Origin: Streptomyces sp. GESEQ-4
GTDB taxonomy: Bacteria > Actinomycetota > Actinomycetes > Streptomycetales > Streptomycetaceae
DNA: 64,000 bases
NCBI RefSeq assembly: GCF_017948455.1
Contig: NZ_JAFFSU010000003.1
Coordinates: 124,001 to 188,000, forward strand
Direction of reading: 5' to 3'
Part shown: positions 34,212 through 42,141 of the stretch, in pieces
Position numbering within the stretch: the stretch's first letter is position 1
Layout of the letters: each line of letters opens with the position of its first letter
The notes under the pieces: generated by a model
What the model saw: only the letters and a program-made list of their open reading frames with translations
Told to the model about the DNA's origin: nothing
The model's database searches: none
Position numbers and translations under genes: made by a program

Positions 34212-34976
34212 GTGCCGAAACCAGAAGTGGACCCGACCGTGCAGCTGGACCTCAGTGTGGACCGAAGCAGTCCGGTGCCGTTGTACTTCCAGCTGTCCCA
34301 GCAGCTCGAAGCGGCGATCGAGCACGGAACGCTCACCCCCGGCAGCCTGCTGGGCAATGAGATCGAGCTCGCCGCACGTCTCGGACTGTCCCGGCCCACC
34401 GTCCGCCAGGCCATCCAGTCCCTGGTCGACAAGGGCCTGCTGGTCCGCCGCCGAGGCGTCGGCACCCAGGTCGTGCACAGCCAGGTCAAACGCCCGCTGG
34501 AGCTCAGCAGCCTCTACGACGACCTGGAGGCGGCCGGCCAGCGCCCCGCGACCCGGGTCCTCGTCAACACGGTCGTCCCCGCGTCCGCCGAGGTCGCGGC
34601 CGCCCTCGCCGTCGGTGAGGACAGCGAGGTCCACCGCGTGGAACGGCTGCGGCTGGCGCACGGCGAGCCGATGGCGTACCTCTGCAACTTCCTGCCGCCC
34701 GGGCTGCTCGACCTGGACACCGCGCAGCTGGAGGCCACCGGCCTGTACCGGCTGATGCGGGCCGCCGGGATCACCCTGCACAGCGCCCGTCAGTCCATCG
34801 GCGCCCGCGCCGCCGGCGCCGCCGAGGCCGAACGGCTCGGCGAGCCCGAGGGTGCCCCGCTGCTCACCATGCAGCGCACCACCTTCGACGACACCGGCCG
34901 CGCGGTCGAGTTCGGCACCCACACCTACCGGCCGACGCGCTACTCCTTCGAGTTCCAGCTCCTCGTACGACCGTAG
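34212..34976 (+). CDS. GntR/HutC family transcriptional regulator
   Basis: A 254-residue regulator from a GTG start. Residues 12-85 are the GntR winged helix (PLYFQLSQQLEAAIEHGTLTPG, NEIELAARLGLSRPTVRQAIQSLVDKGLLVRRRGVGTQVV). Residues 95-250 form a UTRA ligand domain (SSLYDDLEAAGQRP, VHRVERLRLAHGEPMAYLCNFLP, TMQRTTFDDTGRAVEFGTHTYRPTRYSFEF). Such proteins sense sugars or their phosphates. The divergent Gfo/Idh dehydrogenase is the probable target; the ROK kinase downstream may be another. Confidence 0.9.
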   Translation: MPKPEVDPTVQLDLSVDRSSPVPLYFQLSQQLEAAIEHGTLTPGSLLGNEIELAARLGLSRPTVRQAIQSLVDKGLLVRRRGVGTQVVHSQVKRPLELSSLYDDLEAAGQRPATRVLVNTVVPASAEVAAALAVGEDSEVHRVERLRLAHGEPMAYLCNFLPPGLLDLDTAQLEATGLYRLMRAAGITLHSARQSIGARAAGAAEAERLGEPEGAPLLTMQRTTFDDTGRAVEFGTHTYRPTRYSFEFQLLVRP

Positions 34977-35020
34977 GAGCCGTAACCGGAATCCGTCCGC
35001 GAGCCCGCTATTCGTCTCAA

Positions 35021-35030
35021 TGTCAGGACA
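35021..35030. promoter_or_regulatory. TGTCAGGACA, second candidate GntR site
   Basis: It differs by one base from the palindrome at 34152 and lies about 85 bases upstream of the ROK kinase gene. If the GntR protein binds both, the dehydrogenase and the kinase would respond to the same sugar. Confidence 0.35.
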
Positions 35031-35043
35031 AAAGGACGTCTAA

Positions 35044-35063
35044 CGCGCCCCTTCAGGGGCGCG
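35044..35063. repeat. widespread GCGCCCC/GGGGCGC stem-loop repeat
   Basis: CGCGCCCC-TTCA-GGGGCGCG is an exact 8-bp stem with a 4-base loop, a form I recognise as a very common Streptomyces intergenic element. It lies after the GntR gene and probably acts as its terminator. The related element at 839-880 has an imperfect stem. Confidence 0.6.
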
Positions 35064-35114
35064 GGGCTTGCATCCCCGTACCGCACCTGTGGTCACCGTG
35101 AGGCAGAATCTGCG

Positions 35115-36302
35115 GTGATGAGCAACTACCGCGACCTACCGTTCCCGAGAGCACTGAGCAACGTCGGTGTGCCAGGCGCCCCCATCGGTTCCCGCCGCGC
35201 GCCCACGCTCCGCACAGTCGGTACGAGGGAACGCCGCTCCCACCTCACCGCCCCCCGCGTGCCCACCGTCGGCATCGACATCGGCGGCACCAAGGTGATG
35301 GCGGGCGTCGTGGACGCCGACGGGAACATCCTGGAGAAGCTCCGCACGGAGACCCCGGACAAGTCCAAGAGCCCGAAGGTCGTCGAGGACACCATCGTCG
35401 AACTGGTCCTTGACCTGTCCGACCGGCACGACGTGCACGCCGTCGGCATCGGCGCGGCCGGCTGGGTCGACGCCGACCGCAACCGCGTACTGTTCGCGCC
35501 TCACCTGTCCTGGCGCAACGAACCGCTGCGCGACCGCATCGCCGGCCGCCTCGCGGTCCCGGTCCTGGTGGACAACGACGCCAACACCGCCGCGTGGGCG
35601 GAGTGGCGCTTCGGCGCCGGCCGCGGCGAGGACCACCTCGTCATGATCACGCTCGGCACCGGCATCGGCGGCGCGATCCTGGAGGACGGGCAGGTCAAGC
35701 GCGGCAAGTACGGCGTCGCCGGCGAGTTCGGCCATATGCAGGTCGTCCCCGGCGGCCACCGCTGCCCCTGCGGCAACCGCGGCTGCTGGGAGCAGTACAG
35801 CTCCGGGAACGCGCTGGTCAGAGAGGCGCGTGAGCTGGCGGCGGCCGACTCCCCGGTGGCGTACGGGATCATCGAGCACGTCAAGGGCAACATCGCCGAC
35901 ATCACCGGCCCGATGATCACCGAGCTGGCCCGCGAGGGCGACGCCATGTGCATCGAGCTGCTCCAGGACATCGGCCAGTGGCTCGGCGTCGGCATCGCCA
36001 ACCTCGCGGCGGCGCTCGACCCCTCCTGCTTCGTGATCGGCGGCGGCGTGTCCGCGGCCGACGACCTGCTGATCGGCCCCGCGCGGGACGCCTTCAAGCG
36101 GCAGCTCACCGGCCGCGGCTACCGACCCGAGGCCCGCATCGCCCGCGCCCAGCTCGGCCCCGAGGCCGGCATGGTCGGCGCCGCCGACCTCGCCCGCCTG
36201 GTCGCCCGCCGCTTCCGCCGCGCCAAACGCCGCCGCGTCGAGCGGTACGAACGTTATGAGCGGTACGCGGAGGCTCGCCGCGAAGCCCGGGAGGCGCTGT
36301 GA
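35115..36302 (+). CDS. ROK family sugar kinase (glucokinase-like)
   Basis: A 395-residue kinase. A 48-residue arginine-rich N-terminal extension precedes the ROK core: VGIDIGGTKVMAGVVD (phosphate loop), VLVDNDANTAAWAEWRFGAG (catalytic Asp region), ITLGTGIGGAILEDG (ATP loop), and GHRCPCGNRGCWEQYSSG, the zinc-binding His/Cys cluster. It lacks a DNA-binding domain, so it is an enzyme and not a ROK repressor. GTG 35115 and ATG 35118 are equivalent starts; starting at the core would need a further internal start I cannot support. The next gene overlaps it by 4 bases. Confidence 0.88.
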   Translation: MMSNYRDLPFPRALSNVGVPGAPIGSRRAPTLRTVGTRERRSHLTAPRVPTVGIDIGGTKVMAGVVDADGNILEKLRTETPDKSKSPKVVEDTIVELVLDLSDRHDVHAVGIGAAGWVDADRNRVLFAPHLSWRNEPLRDRIAGRLAVPVLVDNDANTAAWAEWRFGAGRGEDHLVMITLGTGIGGAILEDGQVKRGKYGVAGEFGHMQVVPGGHRCPCGNRGCWEQYSSGNALVREARELAAADSPVAYGIIEHVKGNIADITGPMITELAREGDAMCIELLQDIGQWLGVGIANLAAALDPSCFVIGGGVSAADDLLIGPARDAFKRQLTGRGYRPEARIARAQLGPEAGMVGAADLARLVARRFRRAKRRRVERYERYERYAEARREAREAL

Positions 36303-36880
36303 CGGCCCAACTGCCCCATCAGGCCCCGCCCGCGGACGAGCAGCCCGGGCAGAGCGAGGCCCGCGGCCGGGTGATCCGCCGCCGGGCGCTCACCCTGCTC
36401 ATCATCGTGCTGCTCATCGGCGTACCGGCCGGCTATCTCGTGATCTCCGCCGCGCAGAGCCGGGACAGCGGCCGCGACAAGGAGGAGAAGTACTCGGCGC
36501 GGGGCCTCACCCCCGTCTGGCCGTCGAGGGTCCAACGCCGCCTTTACCAGGTGCCGATGCCCCACCCGTCGGGCAAGGTCGCCTACTACGAGACGAACAA
36601 CTGGAAGACCAGCCGGCTCTACGTCCAGTTCCAGACCCCCAACGCGAACCTGGACGTCTTCCTCAAGGACATGGGCACCAGCCGGTCCGAGCTGAAGCGG
36701 AACAAGATCACCATCGGGAAGCGCGACCAGAAGGTCACCGGCTGGGACTTCTCGAGCCCCGGCCCTTGGTACGGCCTGGTCCACGAGCAGCGCGACCCGC
36801 GGCCCACCCAGCAGGTCATGGTGAGCCTGGGCGATCCGAACAACCCGTTCATCTACGTCGTCTCGCGCGTCATCCCCTGA
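36299..36880 (+). CDS. membrane-anchored hypothetical protein
   Basis: A 193-residue protein with a proline-rich cytoplasmic start, one helix at about residues 30-52 (ALTLLIIVLLIGVPAGYLVIS) and an extracytoplasmic domain of about 135 residues (VQRRLYQVPMPHPSGKVAYYETNNWKTSRLYVQFQTP, then KITIGKRDQKVTGWDF). I do not recognise the domain. The GTG start overlaps the kinase stop as GTGA, so the two are translationally coupled, and it may be a surface partner of the sugar-related operon. Function unknown. Confidence 0.7.
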   Translation: MTAQLPHQAPPADEQPGQSEARGRVIRRRALTLLIIVLLIGVPAGYLVISAAQSRDSGRDKEEKYSARGLTPVWPSRVQRRLYQVPMPHPSGKVAYYETNNWKTSRLYVQFQTPNANLDVFLKDMGTSRSELKRNKITIGKRDQKVTGWDFSSPGPWYGLVHEQRDPRPTQQVMVSLGDPNNPFIYVVSRVIP

Positions 36881-36983
36881 GGCTCCGCGCCCGCCCGGGC
36901 CGGTGGCCGGGGCCGATTGTCAGACCCCGCCCGTAGAGTCGAAGACGTCTGATCCGACACACGGGCGGGAGGTGACAGGACGT

Positions 36984-39818
36984 ATGACCGAGGCGACCGC
37001 GGTGGCCGACCGGGCGGGGGAGTCCGTACCCCTGCGACTCGCGGCCGTCTTCCTGCCCGCACCAGTCCCGCGCGAGAGCCGGATCGCCTTCTGGGATCCC
37101 GAGGGCGACATCGGCGGCGACTTCCCGAGCGGCGACGGCATCGGTCGTACGGAGCTGACAGTCGTACGACGTCATGGCACCGGAGTGCGCCGCAGGCCCG
37201 CTCCCGCGCTGTCGCTGCCGGTCGGCGAGGCGCTGCCGCTGCTGGTGCGGGCGCGGCGCGACCCCGCCGCACACCCGGCCACCGCGTGCTGGGGCGCCGC
37301 CGCGCTGCACGCGCTGCGGCTCGCGGCCCGTGGACGCCTGCTGCCCGGACTGACCCCGTCCGGGCACGACGCCTGGCGGGCCGGACCCCTCGAACCGGAC
37401 GACATCGCGCACCTGCGCGCGGTCGCGGCGGCGCTCCCGCCCGAGGGGCATGCCGTGCCCCTGCCCGGTCCCGGACCGCTTCGGCTGCCCGAACCGGAAG
37501 CGCTGATGCGCGCCTTCCTCGACGCGGTCGCGGACACCCTGCCCCGCACCCCCGCCGCGCCGTACGTCTCCGGCAGGCCCTTCGCGGATACCCGCCCGCA
37601 GCATCTGCCGGATGCCCACGACTGGGCCGCGGAGGTCGCCGCCGGCATGGACGCGGGCGTGCGGATCTCGCTCCGGCTGGACCTGTCGGCGTACGACCTG
37701 TTCGACGGGGGCGAGCGGGTCCGCAGCGCCGGCGCGGCGATCGTCCAGGTGCACAGCCTCGCCGACCCCACGCTCGTCGTGGACGCGGCGGCCCTGTGGG
37801 CGGGTGAGGCGGACGCGGCGTTCGGGCCGCGCGCGCACGTGGACGCCGCCCTCGCCGTGCGCCGCGCGGCCCGCGTCTGGCCGCCGCTGGACCGGCTCGC
37901 CGAACAGGACGTGCCAGATGTACTGGCCCTGACCGAGGGGGAGCTGGGCGAGCTGCTCGGTGCCGCGGCCACCCGGCTCGCCGCCGCCGGGGTCGCCGTG
38001 CACTGGCCGCGGGACCTGGCGCAGGACCTCACCGCGGCAGCGGTCGTACGGCCCGCGCCGGGCTCGGCGACCGACGGCACCGGCTTCTTCGAGAGCGAAG
38101 AACTCCTCCAGTTCCGCTGGCAGTTGGCGCTCGGCGGCGACCCGCTCACCGAGGCCGAGATGGACGCGCTCGCCGAGGCGCACCGACCCGTCGTACGCCT
38201 CAGGGACCAGTGGGTCCTCGTCGATCCGGCACTCGTGCGCAAGGCACGCAAGCGCGAACTGGGGCTGCTCGACCCGGTGGACGCGCTGTCCGTCGCGCTG
38301 ACCGGGAGCGCGGAGGTCGACGGCGAGACCGTGGACGCGGTGCCGACCGGCGCGCTGGCCGCCCTGCGCGACCGGCTGACGGCGGGGGTGCGGCCCGTCG
38401 AGCCGCCGCCGGGGCTGCGCGCCCGGCTGCGGGACTACCAACTCCGGGGCCTGGCCTGGCTCGACCTCATGACCTCGCTCGGCCTCGGCGGCTGCCTCGC
38501 CGACGACATGGGCCTCGGCAAGACGATCACGCTCATCGCGCTGCACCTGAAGCGGGCCCGCAGCGAGCCCACCCTGGTGATCTGCCCGGCCTCCCTGCTC
38601 GGCAACTGGCAGCGGGAGATCACCCGTTTCGCGCCCGGCGTCCCCGTCCGCCGCTTCCACGGCCCCGACCGCACCCTGGACGACCTGGACGGCGGCTTCG
38701 TCCTCACGACGTACGGCACGATGCGCTCGGCGGCGCCGGCGCTGGCCCAGCAGGCGTGGGGCATGGTCGTCGCGGACGAGGCCCAGCACGTCAAGAACCC
38801 GTACTCGGCGACCGCGAAGGCGCTGCGCACGATCCCGACGCCGGCGCGGGTGGCCCTGACCGGCACGCCGGTGGAGAACAACCTCTCCGAGCTGTGGGCG
38901 CTGCTGGACTGGACGACACCGGGACTGCTCGGCCCGCTGAAGTCCTTCCGCTCCCGGCACGCGCGCGCCGTGGAGAACGGCGAGGACGAGGAGGCGGTGG
39001 AGCGGCTGGCCCGTCTGGTCCGCCCCTTCCTGCTGCGCCGCAAGAAGTCCGACCCGGGCATCGTTCCGGAGCTGCCGCCCAAGACGGAGACGGACCACCC
39101 CGTTCCGCTCACCCGGGAACAGGCCTCGCTCTACGAGGCGGTGGTGCGCGAGTCGATGCTGGCCATCGAGACCGCGGAGGGGATCGGACGCCGTGGCCTG
39201 GTACTGAAGCTGCTGACCTCGCTGAAGCAGATCTGCAACCATCCCGCGCTGTACCTCAAGGAGGAGATCCGCGGCGACGGCCACGCCGCCCGCTCCGGCA
39301 AACTGGCCCTGCTGGACGAGCTGTTGGACACCCTGCTCGCCGAGGACGGCTCGGCGTTGGTCTTCACACAGTACGTCGGGATGGCTCGCCTGATCACCTC
39401 TCACCTGGCCACCCGGGCGGTCCCCGTGGACCTGCTGCACGGCGGCACACCCGTACCCGAGCGGGAGCGGATGGTGGACCGCTTCCAGAGTGGCGCGACG
39501 CCGGTCCTGGTGCTGTCGTTGAAGGCGGCCGGCACCGGTCTGAACCTCACTCGCGCGGGCCATGTCGTCCACTTCGACCGCTGGTGGAACCCCGCCGTCG
39601 AGGAACAGGCCACCGACCGCGCCTATCGCATCGGCCAGACCCAGCCGGTCCAGGTCCACCGCCTCATCACCGAGGGCACCGTCGAGGACCGCATCGCCGA
39701 AATGCTCGAATCCAAGCGCGCCCTCGCCGACGCGATCCTCGGCTCCGGCGAGTCCGCCCTCACGGAACTGACGGACCGCGACCTGTCCGACCTCGTCTCA
39801 CTACGGAGGCAACCATGA
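36984..39818 (+). CDS. SNF2/Swi2 family DEAD/DEAH helicase
   Basis: A 944-residue ATP-dependent DNA translocase of the bacterial SNF2 group. Residues 1-450 are a poorly conserved N-terminal region typical of these proteins. The motor follows: RDYQLRGLAWLDLM (Q-motif-like), LADDMGLGKTITLIAL (Walker A, about 507-514), VVADEAQHVKN (Walker B, about 599), LTGTPVENNLSELW, LKQICNHPALYL, and the second lobe with VFTQYVGMARLI, LSLKAAGTGLNLT and ATDRAYRIGQTQPVQVHRLI (motif VI, about 880). The stop overlaps the SWIM-protein start (ATGA). Such pairs occur widely in actinomycetes; a role in DNA repair or genome defence is suspected, not shown. Confidence 0.92.
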   Translation: MTEATAVADRAGESVPLRLAAVFLPAPVPRESRIAFWDPEGDIGGDFPSGDGIGRTELTVVRRHGTGVRRRPAPALSLPVGEALPLLVRARRDPAAHPATACWGAAALHALRLAARGRLLPGLTPSGHDAWRAGPLEPDDIAHLRAVAAALPPEGHAVPLPGPGPLRLPEPEALMRAFLDAVADTLPRTPAAPYVSGRPFADTRPQHLPDAHDWAAEVAAGMDAGVRISLRLDLSAYDLFDGGERVRSAGAAIVQVHSLADPTLVVDAAALWAGEADAAFGPRAHVDAALAVRRAARVWPPLDRLAEQDVPDVLALTEGELGELLGAAATRLAAAGVAVHWPRDLAQDLTAAAVVRPAPGSATDGTGFFESEELLQFRWQLALGGDPLTEAEMDALAEAHRPVVRLRDQWVLVDPALVRKARKRELGLLDPVDALSVALTGSAEVDGETVDAVPTGALAALRDRLTAGVRPVEPPPGLRARLRDYQLRGLAWLDLMTSLGLGGCLADDMGLGKTITLIALHLKRARSEPTLVICPASLLGNWQREITRFAPGVPVRRFHGPDRTLDDLDGGFVLTTYGTMRSAAPALAQQAWGMVVADEAQHVKNPYSATAKALRTIPTPARVALTGTPVENNLSELWALLDWTTPGLLGPLKSFRSRHARAVENGEDEEAVERLARLVRPFLLRRKKSDPGIVPELPPKTETDHPVPLTREQASLYEAVVRESMLAIETAEGIGRRGLVLKLLTSLKQICNHPALYLKEEIRGDGHAARSGKLALLDELLDTLLAEDGSALVFTQYVGMARLITSHLATRAVPVDLLHGGTPVPERERMVDRFQSGATPVLVLSLKAAGTGLNLTRAGHVVHFDRWWNPAVEEQATDRAYRIGQTQPVQVHRLITEGTVEDRIAEMLESKRALADAILGSGESALTELTDRDLSDLVSLRRQP

Positions 39819-42106
39819 CCTCCCGCCCCGCCGACGAGGCCCGCCGAGCCCTCCGGGAGGCCCGGGAGCGTGCGAGCCGACCTGAGTCTGGCTCCGGCGA
39901 ACAGCGGCCGGGGGCGCACGCGGAGCGCGGCGCGGACGTAACGGCTCCCGAGGAGACGGTGGGCACTGGTCGGCTTGCGACTGGGGCGGCGCGGGTTGGG
40001 GGCGGCGGGGCTGCGGGTGGGGCGGCGCGGGTTGGGGATGGCGGGGCTGCGGGTGGGATGGCGCGAGCTGAGGGCGACGGGGTTCCGGGTGGGGCGGCGC
40101 GAGTTGGGGACGGCGGGGCTGCCGGCGACGACGTACGGCCGACGACTGGGGACACCTCAGGAGGTGCGACCCGGCCGGGTGACGCGGCCCGGGCGGCGCT
40201 GCGCGATGCCGTCACTGGCAGGCGTGCCGTCACCGTGGACAAGGCTGGGGGTGCCTCGGTCGCCGACGGGTCGGGCGGTGCCGCCTTGGGGGAGACCTCC
40301 GGCGAGGAGGGGAGCCGGGTTCGGGACGAGGGGGCCGAGGGCGTGGCCCGCGACCGGGCCGTGAGCGGGCAGCGACTGGGCCGTGGGGCGGCGACAGACT
40401 CCCGCAAGGCTCCGGAGGGCTCGGGCGACGCTCGGGCGGCGCGTCCCGCCGATGTCGCACGGCAGGCGTTGCGTGCCGCTCGTGGTGAGGGGCGGGAAGA
40501 GGGGGCGGACCGTGCGGACGGGGGAGTCGAGCCTTCGCCCAGGCCGAGTCCCCGGGCTCGGACCGCGCCTGCGGAAGAGCGGGGCGGGCACACCCGCGCC
40601 GCCCAGGGCCGAGCTCGTGCCCTATCCGACCGGGGCGGGCAGCCCCGCGCCGCCCAGGGACGAGCCAGCGCCCTGTCGGACCTCGTCGCCGACGCCTTTC
40701 GGATGCCGACCGCGGACGACCTGCCTGAGGAGGAGCCTGCCGAGACCCCGACTTCCCCCCGCCACCCAGGCTCGCCGAACGCCCTCGCCCGCCCCGACTC
40801 TCGCGTACCCACCCACTCCCGACCTCCATCGAGCGCGGGAACCCTGCGCGCCGGGACCGCCCTCACCGAACTGCGCCGCACCTTCCCCGCGTTCGGGCCG
40901 CTCCCCTCGGAAGGTGATGGATTCGCGGCGACCTGGTGGGGCAACGCATGGGTCGCGGCGCTGGAAGAAGGGGCCCTGGATGCCAAGCGGTTGGCCCGGG
41001 GACGTGGATATGCGCAGCAGGGGAATGTGGAGGCCATCACCGTCACGCCCGGTCTCGTCCTCGCGTATGTGCAGGGCAGTCGGCCCCGGCCCTACCGTGT
41101 GCAGCTGCGCCTGCGCACATTGGAGGACGCCGACTGGGAGCGGTTCCTGGACACCGCCGCCGAGCGACCTGGGCATATCGCCGCGCTGCTGGACAAGGAG
41201 TTGCCGCAGTCCCTGGCGGATTGCGGAGTCCCGTTGCTGCCCGGCCCCGGTGACCTTGCCCCGCAGTGCAGTTGCCCCGACCACGGCCACCCCTGCAAGC
41301 ACGCCGCCGCACTCTGCTACCAGACGGCACGGCTGCTGGACGCCGACCCCTTCGTCCTGCTTCTGCTGCGCGGTCGCGGAGAGCGGGAACTGCTCGATGC
41401 CCTCTCCCGTCGCAACGCCGCCCGCGCGGCCCGCGCCGCACAGGAGCGGGAACCGGCGCCGCTGCCGGGGGTACGGGCCACTGAGGCGCTCGCGCCGCGT
41501 CAACTCCCGCCGCTCCCCGCCCCGCCACCCGCACCCCCGCACCCCGGGCAACCCCCGGTCTACCCGGCCGCGCCGGGCGGCCCGGACCCCTTCGCGCTGG
41601 ACCAGTTGGCGACCGACGCGGCCCTCCGCGCCCATACGCTGCTCGCCACCGGCCGTGACCCGGTCGCCGAACTGACGCTGTGGCAGGACGCGGTGCGGCT
41701 CGCCGCGGCCCGCCCGGGTTCCGGACTCACCGCCGGTACCCGTGCCCTGTACTCATCGCTCGCCTCCGCCGCCGGCCGCACCCCTGCCGAACTGGCCCGT
41801 GCGGTAGCGGCCTGGCGCCAGGGCGGCCTGGAGGGCCTCGCCGTCCTCGAAGAACCCTGGGACCCACCCGCCGGCCGCTTCGACCGGGCACGTCCCCTCC
41901 TCCTCGCCGCCGACCTCCCCGCCTTCCGCCCCTGGCGCAACCGCCTCACCCACCCCCGCGGCCACGTCCAGCTCCGCCTGGGCCGAGACGGCATCTGGTA
42001 CCCGTACGAATCGGAACCCGGCCACGACGACTGGTGGCCCCGCGGCACCCCCGACCTGGACCCGGTCGGCGCACTGACGGGCTTGGGCACGTCGCCGGGG
42101 GACTGA
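39815..42106 (+). CDS. SWIM zinc-finger protein, partner of the SNF2 helicase
   Basis: A 763-residue protein. Residues 1-345 are low-complexity, rich in Ala/Gly/Arg/Glu, with four 12-residue repeats (GAARVGDGGAAG) at about 57-104 and a shorter duplication (TRAAQGRARALSD / PRAAQGRASALSD) near 270. A folded part begins around residue 350 (TALTELRRTFPAFGPLPSEGDGF, TWWGNAWVAALEE), followed by RLARGRGYAQQGNVEAITVTPGLVLAYVQGS and the SWIM finger CSCPDHGHPCKHAA (about 485-498). The C-terminal part is helical. SWIM domains bind DNA or protein. ATGA overlap with the helicase shows they are made together. The swollen N-terminus looks like a recent repeat expansion. Confidence 0.88.
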   Translation: MTSRPADEARRALREARERASRPESGSGEQRPGAHAERGADVTAPEETVGTGRLATGAARVGGGGAAGGAARVGDGGAAGGMARAEGDGVPGGAARVGDGGAAGDDVRPTTGDTSGGATRPGDAARAALRDAVTGRRAVTVDKAGGASVADGSGGAALGETSGEEGSRVRDEGAEGVARDRAVSGQRLGRGAATDSRKAPEGSGDARAARPADVARQALRAARGEGREEGADRADGGVEPSPRPSPRARTAPAEERGGHTRAAQGRARALSDRGGQPRAAQGRASALSDLVADAFRMPTADDLPEEEPAETPTSPRHPGSPNALARPDSRVPTHSRPPSSAGTLRAGTALTELRRTFPAFGPLPSEGDGFAATWWGNAWVAALEEGALDAKRLARGRGYAQQGNVEAITVTPGLVLAYVQGSRPRPYRVQLRLRTLEDADWERFLDTAAERPGHIAALLDKELPQSLADCGVPLLPGPGDLAPQCSCPDHGHPCKHAAALCYQTARLLDADPFVLLLLRGRGERELLDALSRRNAARAARAAQEREPAPLPGVRATEALAPRQLPPLPAPPPAPPHPGQPPVYPAAPGGPDPFALDQLATDAALRAHTLLATGRDPVAELTLWQDAVRLAAARPGSGLTAGTRALYSSLASAAGRTPAELARAVAAWRQGGLEGLAVLEEPWDPPAGRFDRARPLLLAADLPAFRPWRNRLTHPRGHVQLRLGRDGIWYPYESEPGHDDWWPRGTPDLDPVGALTGLGTSPGD
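39983..40126 (+). repeat. four tandem 36-bp repeats inside the SWIM gene
   Basis: Units begin at 39983, 40019, 40055 and 40091 and stay in frame, encoding GAARVGGGGAAG, GAARVGDGGAAG, GMARAEGDGVPG and GAARVGDGGAAG. Units 2 and 4 encode identical peptides with a few silent base changes. Copy number could vary between strains. Confidence 0.75.
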
Positions 42107-42141
42107 GGACCCCGCACCGCCGGGACGTGCGATACCTGGCA

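Noticed and set aside
38210..39814. Extending the SWIM protein far upstream to 1298 residues
   Set aside because: The extension lies within the helicase gene in another frame and has no domain; ATGA overlap at 39815 is the natural start.
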